Source: Ardenticatenaceae bacterium (GTDB taxonomy: Bacteria; Chloroflexota; Anaerolineae; Promineifilales; Promineifilaceae). From it: a DNA stretch of 64,000 nt. Positions 52,036-59,442 of the stretch are shown in pieces. The stretch spans positions 310,001-374,000 of the forward strand of contig JACKCC010000009.1 in the NCBI GenBank assembly GCA_020634245.1, given 5' to 3'. A program made the translations under genes and the position numbers. The notes beneath the pieces are model-generated. The model was not told the origin of the DNA. It saw only the letters and a program-made list of their open reading frames with translations, and did no database searches. Each line of letters starts with the position of its first letter. Positions within the stretch are counted from its first letter, which is position 1.

Positions 52036-52719
52036 ATGTCCCTTCGCCCCGACCTTGACCAACTGATCCAGCATCTGCAAGCCAATGAATTCTTTGCCCG
52101 GCTGGATGCGCCAACTCTGCACGATTTGGCCCAAGGCGCGCTGTGGCGAGAATATGCCCCTGGTGAGATCATCTTTTGGGAGGGGGAAAATGCGACCGGC
52201 CTCTACTATTTGCATTCAGGCTGGATAAAAGTAGTTAAAACCGCATTGAACGGCCGTGAACAAGTTTTGCGTTTTCTGGAACCGGGTGACATATTTAATG
52301 AAGTCGGTGCGTTTTCCAGCCAACCTAATCCGGCAACGGCCGTTGCCCTGGAACCGGTCGGCATCTGGCTGCTAAAACGAGAAACCATCACCCAACTCCT
52401 CAACCAGCGCCCCGACTTTGCCCAGCACGTCATCGAGAACATGGCCGAACGCGTGCAGCACCTCGTCACCCTCGTCGCTGATTTATCCTTGCGGTCGGTT
52501 ATGGGCCGGTTGGCCCGCCTGCTGCTGGAAGACGCCGATGGCGACACCCTGCATCGGCCCCAATGGTACACCCAAAGCGAACTCGCTGCCCGCCTGGGCA
52601 CTGTTCCCGACGTTATTCAACGCGCCCTGCGCACGCTTGAATCCGATAACATTATTGAAGTACAGCGTCATCTCATCCGCATACAAGATCGTTCCACGCT
52701 CAACCAAATCGCCACCTGA
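52036..52719 (+). CDS. Crp/Fnr-family transcriptional regulator
   Basis: 227 residues from ATG 52036. The cyclic-nucleotide-binding-like beta barrel spans ~25-130 (YAPGEIIFWEGENATGLYYLHSGWIKV, FLEPGDIFNEVGAF). A long dimerization helix and a winged HTH (YTQSELAARLGTVPDVIQRALRTLESDNII, then VQRHLIRI) complete it. No N-terminal Fe-S cysteines are seen, so it is not a classical Fnr oxygen sensor. Neighbouring rhodanese and redox genes suggest it responds to sulfur or nitrogen oxide stress (inference). Confidence 0.9.
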   Translation: MSLRPDLDQLIQHLQANEFFARLDAPTLHDLAQGALWREYAPGEIIFWEGENATGLYYLHSGWIKVVKTALNGREQVLRFLEPGDIFNEVGAFSSQPNPATAVALEPVGIWLLKRETITQLLNQRPDFAQHVIENMAERVQHLVTLVADLSLRSVMGRLARLLLEDADGDTLHRPQWYTQSELAARLGTVPDVIQRALRTLESDNIIEVQRHLIRIQDRSTLNQIAT

Positions 52720-52945
52720 CTGCTCATCAACGAAGCCTTAACTTGCCGAAGGCTGGCCAGCACCAGATTTCAACAGCAGTACGACAAGTTCACCACCCGC
52801 TCAATGAGCCGCTTCTAGCCACATAACTTCTTCATACATTTTCGCTATAATGTGCTGTCGGAAACATAACCTCAATGAATTATTTCATTCCAACTCAGCA
52901 CCCGTATCTGAGGAACCGATCATACGTCTTTAGTAATAGGGAAAT

Positions 52946-53503
52946 ATGGTGAACGATCACGAACAGAGCCGATTGCAGCGAGCGCGATCATTCGATAGGC
53001 AAGCATTGGCTGCGATCTTCGATGAATATCAGCAGCCAATTTATCGCTACATATATCGGCAAGTCGGTGACGTGGAAGTAGCCCGTGATTTAACATCCGA
53101 TGTGTTTCAACGCTTTCTCCAGGCCCTGCAAAAAAATCAAGGACCGGATGATCAGTTGAAAGCATGGCTTTACCGGGTTGCCCACAACAACGTGATTGAT
53201 TATTACCGGCGGCGGCAGCATCGACAGCATTTGCCATTGGATGAACGTGTGGTGGAAAAAAGCGACGGGCCGGCAGCTTTAGCCGAACGCAACATTTCAG
53301 CCGAGCTGGTGCGAGAAGCATTAGTCCAACTCACACCCGACCAACGGGAAGTCATCACCCTGAAGTTTTTAGAAGGTTTTTCAAATGTAGAGGTAGCCGA
53401 GTTGTTGAACAAACCAATCGGGGCCGTAAAATCACTCCAGCACCGGGCATTAGCTGCTTTACAGCGCCAATTGGTTATGGTTCAGGATCAAGAATCCGTA
53501 TGA
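52946..53503 (+). CDS. ECF-type RNA polymerase sigma factor (second)
   Basis: 185 residues. Region 2: FDEYQQPIYRYIYRQVGDVEVARDLTSDVFQRFLQAL and WLYRVAHNNVIDYYRRR. Region 4: LTPDQREVITLKFLEGFSNVEVAELLNKPIGAVKSLQHRALAALQR. It overlaps the next gene by 4 bp (ATGA), so both are translated together. The 226 bp upstream hold no recognized gene. Confidence 0.92.
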   Translation: MVNDHEQSRLQRARSFDRQALAAIFDEYQQPIYRYIYRQVGDVEVARDLTSDVFQRFLQALQKNQGPDDQLKAWLYRVAHNNVIDYYRRRQHRQHLPLDERVVEKSDGPAALAERNISAELVREALVQLTPDQREVITLKFLEGFSNVEVAELLNKPIGAVKSLQHRALAALQRQLVMVQDQESV

Positions 53504-54870
53504 ACATGCATTTTACAGACATCTTAGACATCGCTTTACAGCGGCAAGCCAATGACGAACCAATTAACGCCATTTTGGCCGATTACCCACAGCAAGCCGC
53601 TGCGCTGGCCCCGCTGCTGAACGCTGCCCAGGCGCTCAACGTGGTCCAGCCAGTCGTCATGCCTGAAGCCGAAGCGCTGCAAGCCGACCGCTTGCAATTC
53701 TTGGCCCAGGTTGAACAGACGCTCCCCGCACCCGTACCTAATGGATTCCTGGCTCGTTTTAATCAGTGGACAACTCACCAGTTTCCCTGGATTTTGTCAA
53801 CGAATCGAAGAAGGGAGCCAAAACGTATGAACGCATTAATTTTGAAAGCAGCTTTAGTATTAACTTTATTATTTGGAGCAGCAGGGGGAACGGCCGTACT
53901 GGCCCAGGAAAGCCTGCCCGATTCACCTGTTTACCCGATCAAACTGGTCTTAGAAGACGCCCGTCTGGCCCTGAACAAGGATGGCACTGAAGAAACAACC
54001 CTGCATTTCAGCTTTGCCGAAGAACGGGCTCAGGAAATGGTGGCGATGGCTGCGGCTGGTGATGTTCCGGATACGGCCGTGCAAGCCCGCCTGGAAACCC
54101 ACATCAACGAAGCCCTCAACCTGGCCGCCCAGCAGCCCGACGAAACCATGTTCAAATTACTCACGCAAGCCCAAAACATGGTTAAGACCCAATTACAAAA
54201 CATAGCCAACGTAGAAGCCGGCGCCAATGAAGCCGCTCAGAAAATGTTGGGCGAAGCCGCCGGTTTTCTCAACCGTGCTGGTCAGGAAATCGAAAGCGGA
54301 CTGCAAACACCCCAAATCTTCCGCGCCCGCTACGGCAACATCCCCGAAGGCATTGTGCCCCAGGATGCCGGCCCTTGCAACACAGGCGACTGTGAACCGG
54401 CCGGCGATGCCAACAAATTCGGCCAAGACCCCGATAATGAAGGACAAAACGGCCCTGGCACTTGCGACGGCGAAGATTGTGAGCCGGTCGGTGATCAGAA
54501 CCAATTTGGCCAGAATGAGGACAACGAAGGGCAAAACGGCCCCGGAGATGGCACTTGCGAAGGCGAAGATTGCAATCAATACCGCTACCAATATGGCCTG
54601 GACGACCTGCCATTAGAACCGCCACATTATCAATACCAAAACCTCACCGGTAATGGCGATGGCGAATGCAACAACGGCGATTGTGTGCCCGGTGGCAACG
54701 ACGTGAATCACGGCGACGGCAATAATGGTGATGGTAACAATGGTGATGGCAACAACGGCGACGGTAACAACGGCGACGGCAATGGTGACGGTAATAACGG
54801 CGACGGTAACAATGGTGATGGTAATAACGGCGGCAGTGGCGGCAACGGCGGTGGTAATGGCGGTGGTTAG
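53500..54870 (+). CDS. DUF5667-type membrane protein, sigma-factor partner, with Gly/Asn/Asp repeat tail
   Basis: 456 residues. Residues 1-100 are a cytosolic part with an ALQRQ-x-DEPINAILADYPQQAAALAPLL pattern, seen in putative anti-sigma partners. One transmembrane helix lies at ~110-133 (LILKAALVLTLLFGAAGGTAV). An external DUF5667-like helical domain spans ~135-280 (SLPDSPVYPIKLVLEDARLAL...). Next come three Cys-pair motifs (CNTGDCEP, CDGEDCEP, CEGEDC) and a tail of GDGNN repeats from ~408. The 4-bp overlap with the sigma gene suggests it controls that sigma. The tail could bind calcium or extend through the wall; this is not established. Confidence 0.82.
   Translation: MNMHFTDILDIALQRQANDEPINAILADYPQQAAALAPLLNAAQALNVVQPVVMPEAEALQADRLQFLAQVEQTLPAPVPNGFLARFNQWTTHQFPWILSTNRRREPKRMNALILKAALVLTLLFGAAGGTAVLAQESLPDSPVYPIKLVLEDARLALNKDGTEETTLHFSFAEERAQEMVAMAAAGDVPDTAVQARLETHINEALNLAAQQPDETMFKLLTQAQNMVKTQLQNIANVEAGANEAAQKMLGEAAGFLNRAGQEIESGLQTPQIFRARYGNIPEGIVPQDAGPCNTGDCEPAGDANKFGQDPDNEGQNGPGTCDGEDCEPVGDQNQFGQNEDNEGQNGPGDGTCEGEDCNQYRYQYGLDDLPLEPPHYQYQNLTGNGDGECNNGDCVPGGNDVNHGDGNNGDGNNGDGNNGDGNNGDGNGDGNNGDGNNGDGNNGGSGGNGGGNGGG
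54694..54863 (+). repeat. Tandem coding repeat encoding (GDGNN)n
   Basis: About ten imperfect 15-bp units (GGCGATGGTAATAAC-like) with C/T third-base variation, in the 3' end of the gene above. Length is likely to vary between strains through slippage. Confidence 0.8.
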
Positions 54871-54918
54871 CCCCAAATTTCATTAGCCTCCCTAATCCGA
54901 AGCCCACCGGTCTCGGTT

Positions 54919-54957
54919 AAAGAGGAGTTCGCCAAACTCGCGAACTCCTCTTTTCAT
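54919..54957 (+). terminator. Rho-independent terminator after DUF5667 gene
   Basis: A 14-bp stem (54919-54932 / 54940-54953, arm AAAGAGGAGTTCGC) with a 7-nt loop, ending in a TTTT run. Confidence 0.85.
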
Positions 54958-54988
54958 TTCCCTATTCTACACAATGCCGCAGGCCGAA

Positions 54989-55067
54989 CCTGTCGAAGCC
55001 CGCACTGCCTTCGACAAGCTCAGGCAGCATCAAAAAAAACTCGGGCAACATCGACAAGCTCAGGCAG
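54989..55067. repeat. REP-like cluster with CGACAAGCTCAGGCAG copies
   Basis: TCGACAAGCTCAGGCAG occurs at 55011-55027 and 55051-55067. An inverted partial partner (CCTGTCGAAG) lies at 54989. Same family as 50982-51018. Confidence 0.65.
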
Positions 55068-55085
55068 CGCCGTTACAATTTGGGT

Positions 55086-55499
55086 ATGATGACAATCTCT
55101 TCCAAAACATGGCGTTGCCTATTGATCATTGGCGATTTACTCGCTCTGATTCTATTTGTCCTGGTTGGGCAGGCTGATCACGGTACTGTCAATCAAGGCA
55201 ATCCATTTGGAGGCATACTGCAAGCGTCATGGGAATTCGCTTTGCTCTGGCTGCTGGCTGGTTGGCTGTTAGACGCCTTCCCGCGATTTGAAGATTGGGC
55301 GGCCCGGATTTTGTTAATCCGGGCATTGGTAACGTGGTTAGTCGCTGCCCCGTTGAGTTTACTGCTGCGGTCATTAGTGCTGGCCCGATTGAATATCCCT
55401 ACCCTGTTTTTGGCGGCAACACTGGGGTTTGGTATCCTTTTTCTGTGGGCCTGGCGGCTGCTGCTTATCTTGCTCTGGAGGAGAATCGCAAAACGATAA
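55086..55499 (+). CDS. DUF3054 family membrane protein
   Basis: 137 residues from ATG 55086. Four hydrophobic helices (LLIIGDLLALILFVLVG, FALLWLLAGWLLDAF, LIRALVTWLVAAPLSLLLR, LFLAATLGFGILFLWAWRLLLIL) with the GD-L-A start and GWLL pattern of DUF3054. Function unknown. Confidence 0.75.
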   Translation: MMTISSKTWRCLLIIGDLLALILFVLVGQADHGTVNQGNPFGGILQASWEFALLWLLAGWLLDAFPRFEDWAARILLIRALVTWLVAAPLSLLLRSLVLARLNIPTLFLAATLGFGILFLWAWRLLLILLWRRIAKR

Positions 55500-55526
55500 T
55501 TTACGTGATGATACAGCACGCCGCCC

Positions 55527-55562
55527 GAGCTTGTCGAAGGCAATTGGGCTTCGGCAGGCTCA
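55527..55562. repeat. REP-like palindrome (imperfect)
   Basis: GAGCTTGTCGAAG and CTTCGGCAGGCTC form an imperfect stem, 28 bp after the DUF3054 stop. Same family as 50982-51018. Confidence 0.6.
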
Positions 55563-55579
55563 GCCACCGATCGTTCTAA

Positions 55580-55623
55580 AAAGAGCGCTTAAAGATGATT
55601 CAACTATCTTCTAGCGCTTTTTT
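55580..55623 (+). terminator. Rho-independent terminator
   Basis: Outer stem AGCGCT/AGCGCT (55584-55589 / 55613-55618) and inner stem AAGAT/ATCTT, followed by TTTTTT. Confidence 0.65.
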
Positions 55624-55709
55624 GCTGCCTAAACCCGACAAAAGTCGGCGACTCATCATCAACAAACCAGTAAGATGTTTCTTGCAATTAAAAACAAAAG
55701 GAGCATTTT

Positions 55710-56021
55710 ATGGAAAAAACTACGCTGTATCCCCACTGGGAAGAAATAATTGTGTATTCAGATGCTGGCCCGCAGCCGCAAATTCTACTGGCTAATGAAA
55801 AAATCAAGTTTATTTTGGCGGGACTGGAGCCGGGTCAACAGATTCCAGAGCATGCTGAAGCGCAGGCTGTTTATCATTTTCTGGCGGGCCGCGGCTGGAT
55901 GACAGTTGATAGTGAACGATTGGCTGTTAGCCCAGGCGTAACGATTGTTATGCCGGAAGGGGCTGTCAGGGGCATGCAGGCAGAAACACGACTGGCTTTT
56001 CTGGCTACTCGTATTTCATAA
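55710..56021 (+). CDS. Small cupin-like protein
   Basis: 103 residues with a double-psi cupin pattern: LEPGQQIPEHAEAQAVYHFLAGRGWMTVDSE, then VSPGVTIVMPEGAVRGMQA. Only one His (HAEA) of the first metal motif is clear, so metal binding may be weakened. AAAAGGAG precedes the ATG. It heads a three-gene unit with the two membrane proteins that follow. Confidence 0.7.
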   Translation: MEKTTLYPHWEEIIVYSDAGPQPQILLANEKIKFILAGLEPGQQIPEHAEAQAVYHFLAGRGWMTVDSERLAVSPGVTIVMPEGAVRGMQAETRLAFLATRIS

Positions 56022-56044
56022 TCGGGTAAAGGCTGGTAAATAAC

Positions 56045-56329
56045 ATGAAGTTTTGGTCTAAGTGGTTACGCAAGATTCATCGTTGGCTGGCTGTGCCAAC
56101 TTTTATTTTAATTCCAACGGCCGTTATCCTCAAATTAACCGGTAATGGCGCAGTAATGACCGCTGTACCCCAATGGGAAATGGTGCAGTCATTATTAATG
56201 CTCTTTTTAGCCATCACGGGTTCATATCTGTATCTACTGCCTTATTTAACCAAATGGCAGCGGCAGCAGAAACGCAAAAATAGTATTTCACCCAAACAAG
56301 AACCAATTTCAACGGGGGATGTAAAATGA
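56045..56329 (+). CDS. Small membrane protein, unknown function
   Basis: 94 residues, two predicted helices (WLAVPTFILIPTAVILKLTG and LLMLFLAITGSYLYLLPYL) and a basic tail. The start KFWSKWLRKIHRWLAVPT, with one His just before a helix, recalls PepSY/DUF4405-type haem proteins but is too short to assign. It overlaps the next gene by 4 bp, so they are coupled. Confidence 0.65.
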   Translation: MKFWSKWLRKIHRWLAVPTFILIPTAVILKLTGNGAVMTAVPQWEMVQSLLMLFLAITGSYLYLLPYLTKWQRQQKRKNSISPKQEPISTGDVK

Positions 56330-57537
56330 ATCCTTATCTTTTGATGGTTGTTTTGTATCTTTCTGTTGCCGTACTGGGCGCGCTGGAGTCTTCGTTTTCC
56401 AGTTTGCAAATCCTGCCCTGGTTTAACGGGATGAAATGGCTGCGCATTCACTTAATTACGCTGGGAGCGCTGACGGAAACAATTTTCTGGTTGATGCCGC
56501 TTTTGGTGGCCCAGCGGGCTAAACTGCCGCATCCCAAATTGCGTTGGGATATCTGGCTCTCGCTAAATGGGGGCATTTTGCTGCTGCTGGTTGGTATTCC
56601 GCTGGTCGATTTTGTGCCTATTTTTGCCGGCGGCACGCTAGTTTTCGTGGCGGCGGTTTTGTTAATAGGCCAGTTGTGGGGAATGAAAGCGGTTGGAAAG
56701 GATACGGCCGTTTCCTCCCCAACTCGTAAGTTTTACATAGCCGGACTCAGTTATTTTCTGCTGGGCATCATTGTAGGCACCGGGTTGTGGTTTGGGTGGG
56801 CCGAGCCGCTGCACATTGCCACGCCGCTGGAAGTACATATTCATGCCAACAATTGGGGTTTGTTATCGTTGGTTTTCGCCGGGCTGCTGATTGATTTGTA
56901 CCCAATTTGGGCAAAACGGCCGTTAGCCAACCCTCAATCTATCAACACCATTTTCTGGATGATGACCGCCGGGGCGTTTGGCCTCATCTTCGGACCCTGG
57001 TTTGCGGCCACCTGGCTGCTCGTCCCCGGTTTGCTGTTGCATTTGGGCGCAACCGGCTGGCTGCTTTACAACATCATCAAACCCCTGCGCGGCGACCGCG
57101 CCGCCTGGACGCCGGGTATGCTGCATCTGGTTACATCCTACTTTTGGATTCTCGCGCCTGTTCTGGTTGCCCCGTTAGTTCTGCTGCAAGTGCCCGGCAT
57201 CCCCGGCCACAGCATTGAGGCCAATGCCCCCCAGGCTTTAATTTACGGCTGGGTGCTGCAATTCGGCTATGCTCTTATCCCCTATTTTGTCCGGCGCGTT
57301 TTTCTGCCCCAGGAAGCACCTAAACTGGGCGGCAGCCGCTTCAGTCTGGTTACCGTTCATCTTGGTGGGATATCGTTGTGGGCCAGCATTTTTGCCGAAG
57401 GCTCCCTTCGAGGCATTTTACATGGATCGGCCTATTTGCTGTGGGCGCTTTCCTTGCTGCCCATTGTGTACGAATTATGGCAAATTGTTCGTTCCGGAAT
57501 GGAACGGGCTGAAGTTGAATTGGCCACGGCCGATTGA
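56326..57537 (+). CDS. Multi-pass membrane protein, haem-copper-oxidase subunit I/NnrS-like
   Basis: 403 residues with about 11-12 helices. Intramembrane histidines appear in patterns typical of haem-binding membrane proteins: RIHLITLGALTETIFW (helix 2), EVHIHANNWGLLSLVFAGLLIDLYP (mid-protein H-x-H-x2-N) and MLHLVTSYFW. This resembles short, single-subunit relatives of cytochrome oxidase subunit I and NnrS, but the complete ligand set of a true oxidase cannot be confirmed by eye. Coupled by 4-bp overlap to the small membrane protein upstream. A role in NO or electron transfer is a guess from these motifs. Confidence 0.55.
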   Translation: MNPYLLMVVLYLSVAVLGALESSFSSLQILPWFNGMKWLRIHLITLGALTETIFWLMPLLVAQRAKLPHPKLRWDIWLSLNGGILLLLVGIPLVDFVPIFAGGTLVFVAAVLLIGQLWGMKAVGKDTAVSSPTRKFYIAGLSYFLLGIIVGTGLWFGWAEPLHIATPLEVHIHANNWGLLSLVFAGLLIDLYPIWAKRPLANPQSINTIFWMMTAGAFGLIFGPWFAATWLLVPGLLLHLGATGWLLYNIIKPLRGDRAAWTPGMLHLVTSYFWILAPVLVAPLVLLQVPGIPGHSIEANAPQALIYGWVLQFGYALIPYFVRRVFLPQEAPKLGGSRFSLVTVHLGGISLWASIFAEGSLRGILHGSAYLLWALSLLPIVYELWQIVRSGMERAEVELATAD

Positions 57538-57570
57538 TGCTGGAATAAGGTTCATCAATCTTCTTTAACT

Positions 57571-57613
57571 GTTCAGGTCGCTGCCTTCGACAGGCTCAGG
57601 CAGCGACCTGAAC
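57571..57613. terminator. 15-bp hairpin with REP core between convergent genes
   Basis: GTTCAGGTCGCTGCC (57571-57585) and its exact reverse complement (57599-57613) around the loop TTCGACAGGCTCA, which is the core of the dispersed REP-like family. It lies between convergent stops, so it likely serves as a terminator for both genes. Confidence 0.7.
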
Positions 57614-57626
57614 AATTACTTCTTTT

Positions 57627-58439
57627 TTATTCCATTAAACCGGCAGCCAACAATGTGTCGTGTACGGCCGTAAACGTATCCGCATCAACCTGTGAAACCT
57701 GGCCCTCGTCAACCAATCGCCGCAAGAAAATCGTCTGCCGGCTTTCCTCACCGCCGCGCGTTTGCCCTTCATCAGCCACCAACAGCACGTCCATCAAAGC
57801 GTGAACCGTTAGAAAAGTGTCACCGTCAACCTGCGTGATGAGGCCTTGCGATACCCCTTCGGCCACCATCTCGGCATGTTTGACCGCTTCTTCCACCGGA
57901 TCATAAGCGGCATGGTCACCCTGTTGATCGGATTCAACCTGACCGCTGCCCAGCGCTCGCATATAGTTAATCAAATCCCAACGAGTCTGCTCATCCAAAA
58001 TATTTTTCCAGGATGGCATGACCGAATTAAATGGCGCAAACAAGCCGCCTTCGCTGATGCGATAAAACAAGTACGCGTCACTCATCATCTGGCTGGTATG
58101 GGCAATAGCAGCCGGTGCCGGGTTTAGGGCAGCGCCCGCCGGCCCATCTCCCTGGCCTGTTTCGCCATGACAAACCAGACAGCGTTCACCATAGATAGCT
58201 GCCCCGCGAGCCAAAGATTCGTCATCGCTGGTGACCGGGTTAACCAGGCTGGCATATTCATCGGGGATAGGTGCATGATGGCGATCCCGCATTGCACTGT
58301 TGGCCCCCATCCCCCCGCCCTGATGCTCTGTTGTGGGAACGGCCGTTGCCAAATCAGACTCCACCAAGGCTTCTGTGGCCGGTTTGCAAGCCACCAATAA
58401 AATCAAAACAAACAAAAAAACAGATAATTTAAATTTCAC
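57627..58439 (-). CDS. Lipid-anchored cytochrome c with duplicated C-terminal motif
   Basis: 270 residues, GTG start at 58439 with AGGAGCAGGAA upstream. Lipobox LLVAC (Cys18). Monohaem domain ~75-165: CLVCH at 87-91 binds haem c, Met141 in VMPSW is the likely sixth ligand, and RWDLINYMRAL is the closing helix. Residues 193-222 (EGVSQGLITQVDGDTFLTVHALMDVLL) and 243-269 (VDEGQVSQVDADTFTAVHDTLLAAG) are two copies of a short motif not known to me. It is predicted to carry electrons on the outer face of the membrane. Confidence 0.88.
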   Translation of the reverse strand: MKFKLSVFLFVLILLVACKPATEALVESDLATAVPTTEHQGGGMGANSAMRDRHHAPIPDEYASLVNPVTSDDESLARGAAIYGERCLVCHGETGQGDGPAGAALNPAPAAIAHTSQMMSDAYLFYRISEGGLFAPFNSVMPSWKNILDEQTRWDLINYMRALGSGQVESDQQGDHAAYDPVEEAVKHAEMVAEGVSQGLITQVDGDTFLTVHALMDVLLVADEGQTRGGEESRQTIFLRRLVDEGQVSQVDADTFTAVHDTLLAAGLME

Positions 58440-58652
58440 TATTTCCTGCTCCTATTCGCAAACAGTTTGCGCTCAAGCCCCAAAATTAGTATGGACAAGG
58501 CAATCAAGCTAACTCTTCGTCAACATTATTGCGACAACAATGCGATCATATGACGGCCGTATAAGAATTCCAAATTCTGCGAAGCATTGCCACAAAGTCA
58601 AACGTCTTCATTCATTTCGATTATAAAACCCCATCCATTCGACAAATATTAA

Positions 58653-58755
58653 GAGCCTATCCTAAAATTAACCGCGGAGAACGTAGAGCGCGCGAAGATA
58701 AAGCAATTATTTCTCCGAGTTCTCCGCGACCTCTGCGGTTTTTCGGATAGATTCT
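58653..58755. repeat. MITE-like palindromic element (ACCGC...GCGGT)
   Basis: The left half (CTATCCTAAAATTAACCGCG, then GAGAACG) and right half (CTCTGCGGTTTTTCGGATAG) are imperfect reverse complements over ~30 bp each. The ACCGCGGAGAACG / TTCTCCGCGACC wording matches a hairpin repeat I recall between genes in many genomes. No duplication is evident at its edges. Confidence 0.55.
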
Positions 58756-59043
58756 AAGATTAGTATTTGACATCGTACATCCTTACTTTGTTTTGTAAAC
58801 ACAGGTGCGAATTATCGAATTACTGAAGCAGTTTTGCGGAGAACCCAGACATAACAACTTATTATATCCTTCCACAAAACTGTATTAACTCATGCCTGGG
58901 CGTAATTAAAAGACCAAAATTCATATATCCTTTATTGAGTGACTCTTCTACCAACCGTCTCGCTTGTAAGAAAAACGTAAGTATTTCTTTAAGCTGGCAC
59001 TTATAGAATTCCTCAATCCCGGTGGGTGTTTACGCATGCATAC

Positions 59044-59093
59044 ATTGTGCTTTATCGCACAATCTTGACGGTGAAATTTAAGAACAGTAATCT
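59044..59093 (+). promoter_or_regulatory. Operator-like dyad with adjacent sigma-70-like promoter
   Basis: ATTGTGC-N6-GCACAAT (59044-59063) is a perfect 7-bp dyad. TTGACG (59065-59070) follows directly, then 17 bp and TAATCT (59088-59093). Overlap of a dyad with the -35 edge suits repressor or activator control of the protease gene. Confidence 0.4.
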
Positions 59094-59442
59094 TTTACCA
59101 TTGATACATGCAGTTTGACCCACTTACCATAAATCATTCTAAATATCCATTTTGCCTAAACCTGGTGTTTGGGCAAATCAACAGCATTCAAAAGTAATAT
59201 AACTTACTTCCAAATATGCTGACTATTTATTTGTTGGGTAATAGCCGATTGTAATCAATTAATAATACTTTTGTTCCGGGGCATTATTCAAAGGGTTTAG
59301 TCCTATTTAGATGAAGACACTTCTTCCCCCAAACAAAAGGATTTAGAGGAGGTGGTTATAAAAAGAGCCAATTGTTAATGTTAGTCTTTCCATTACTTAC
59401 TGAAAATCTTATTTAAGCAAAAGGAAAATAGTGAGGAAAACT

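Larger units (their letters stand above)
58440..59430. other. ~990-bp non-coding region upstream of the subtilase
   Basis: AT-rich with no supported reading frame. It contains an ACGGCCGT copy at 58552, a palindromic element at 58653-58755, and a dyad plus promoter-like boxes at 59044-59093, which would give a ~340-nt leader for the protease gene. No tRNA or known riboswitch was recognized. Confidence 0.6.

Noticed and set aside
54694..54863. CRISPR array or non-coding minisatellite
   Set aside because: The 15-bp units are contiguous, stay in frame and encode GDGNN in a protein; there are no spacers.
54613..54907. Two - strand frames of 87 residues over the GDGNN repeat
   Set aside because: They exist only because the repeat has no stops on either strand; the products are simple Val/Ile/Thr or His/Arg repeats.
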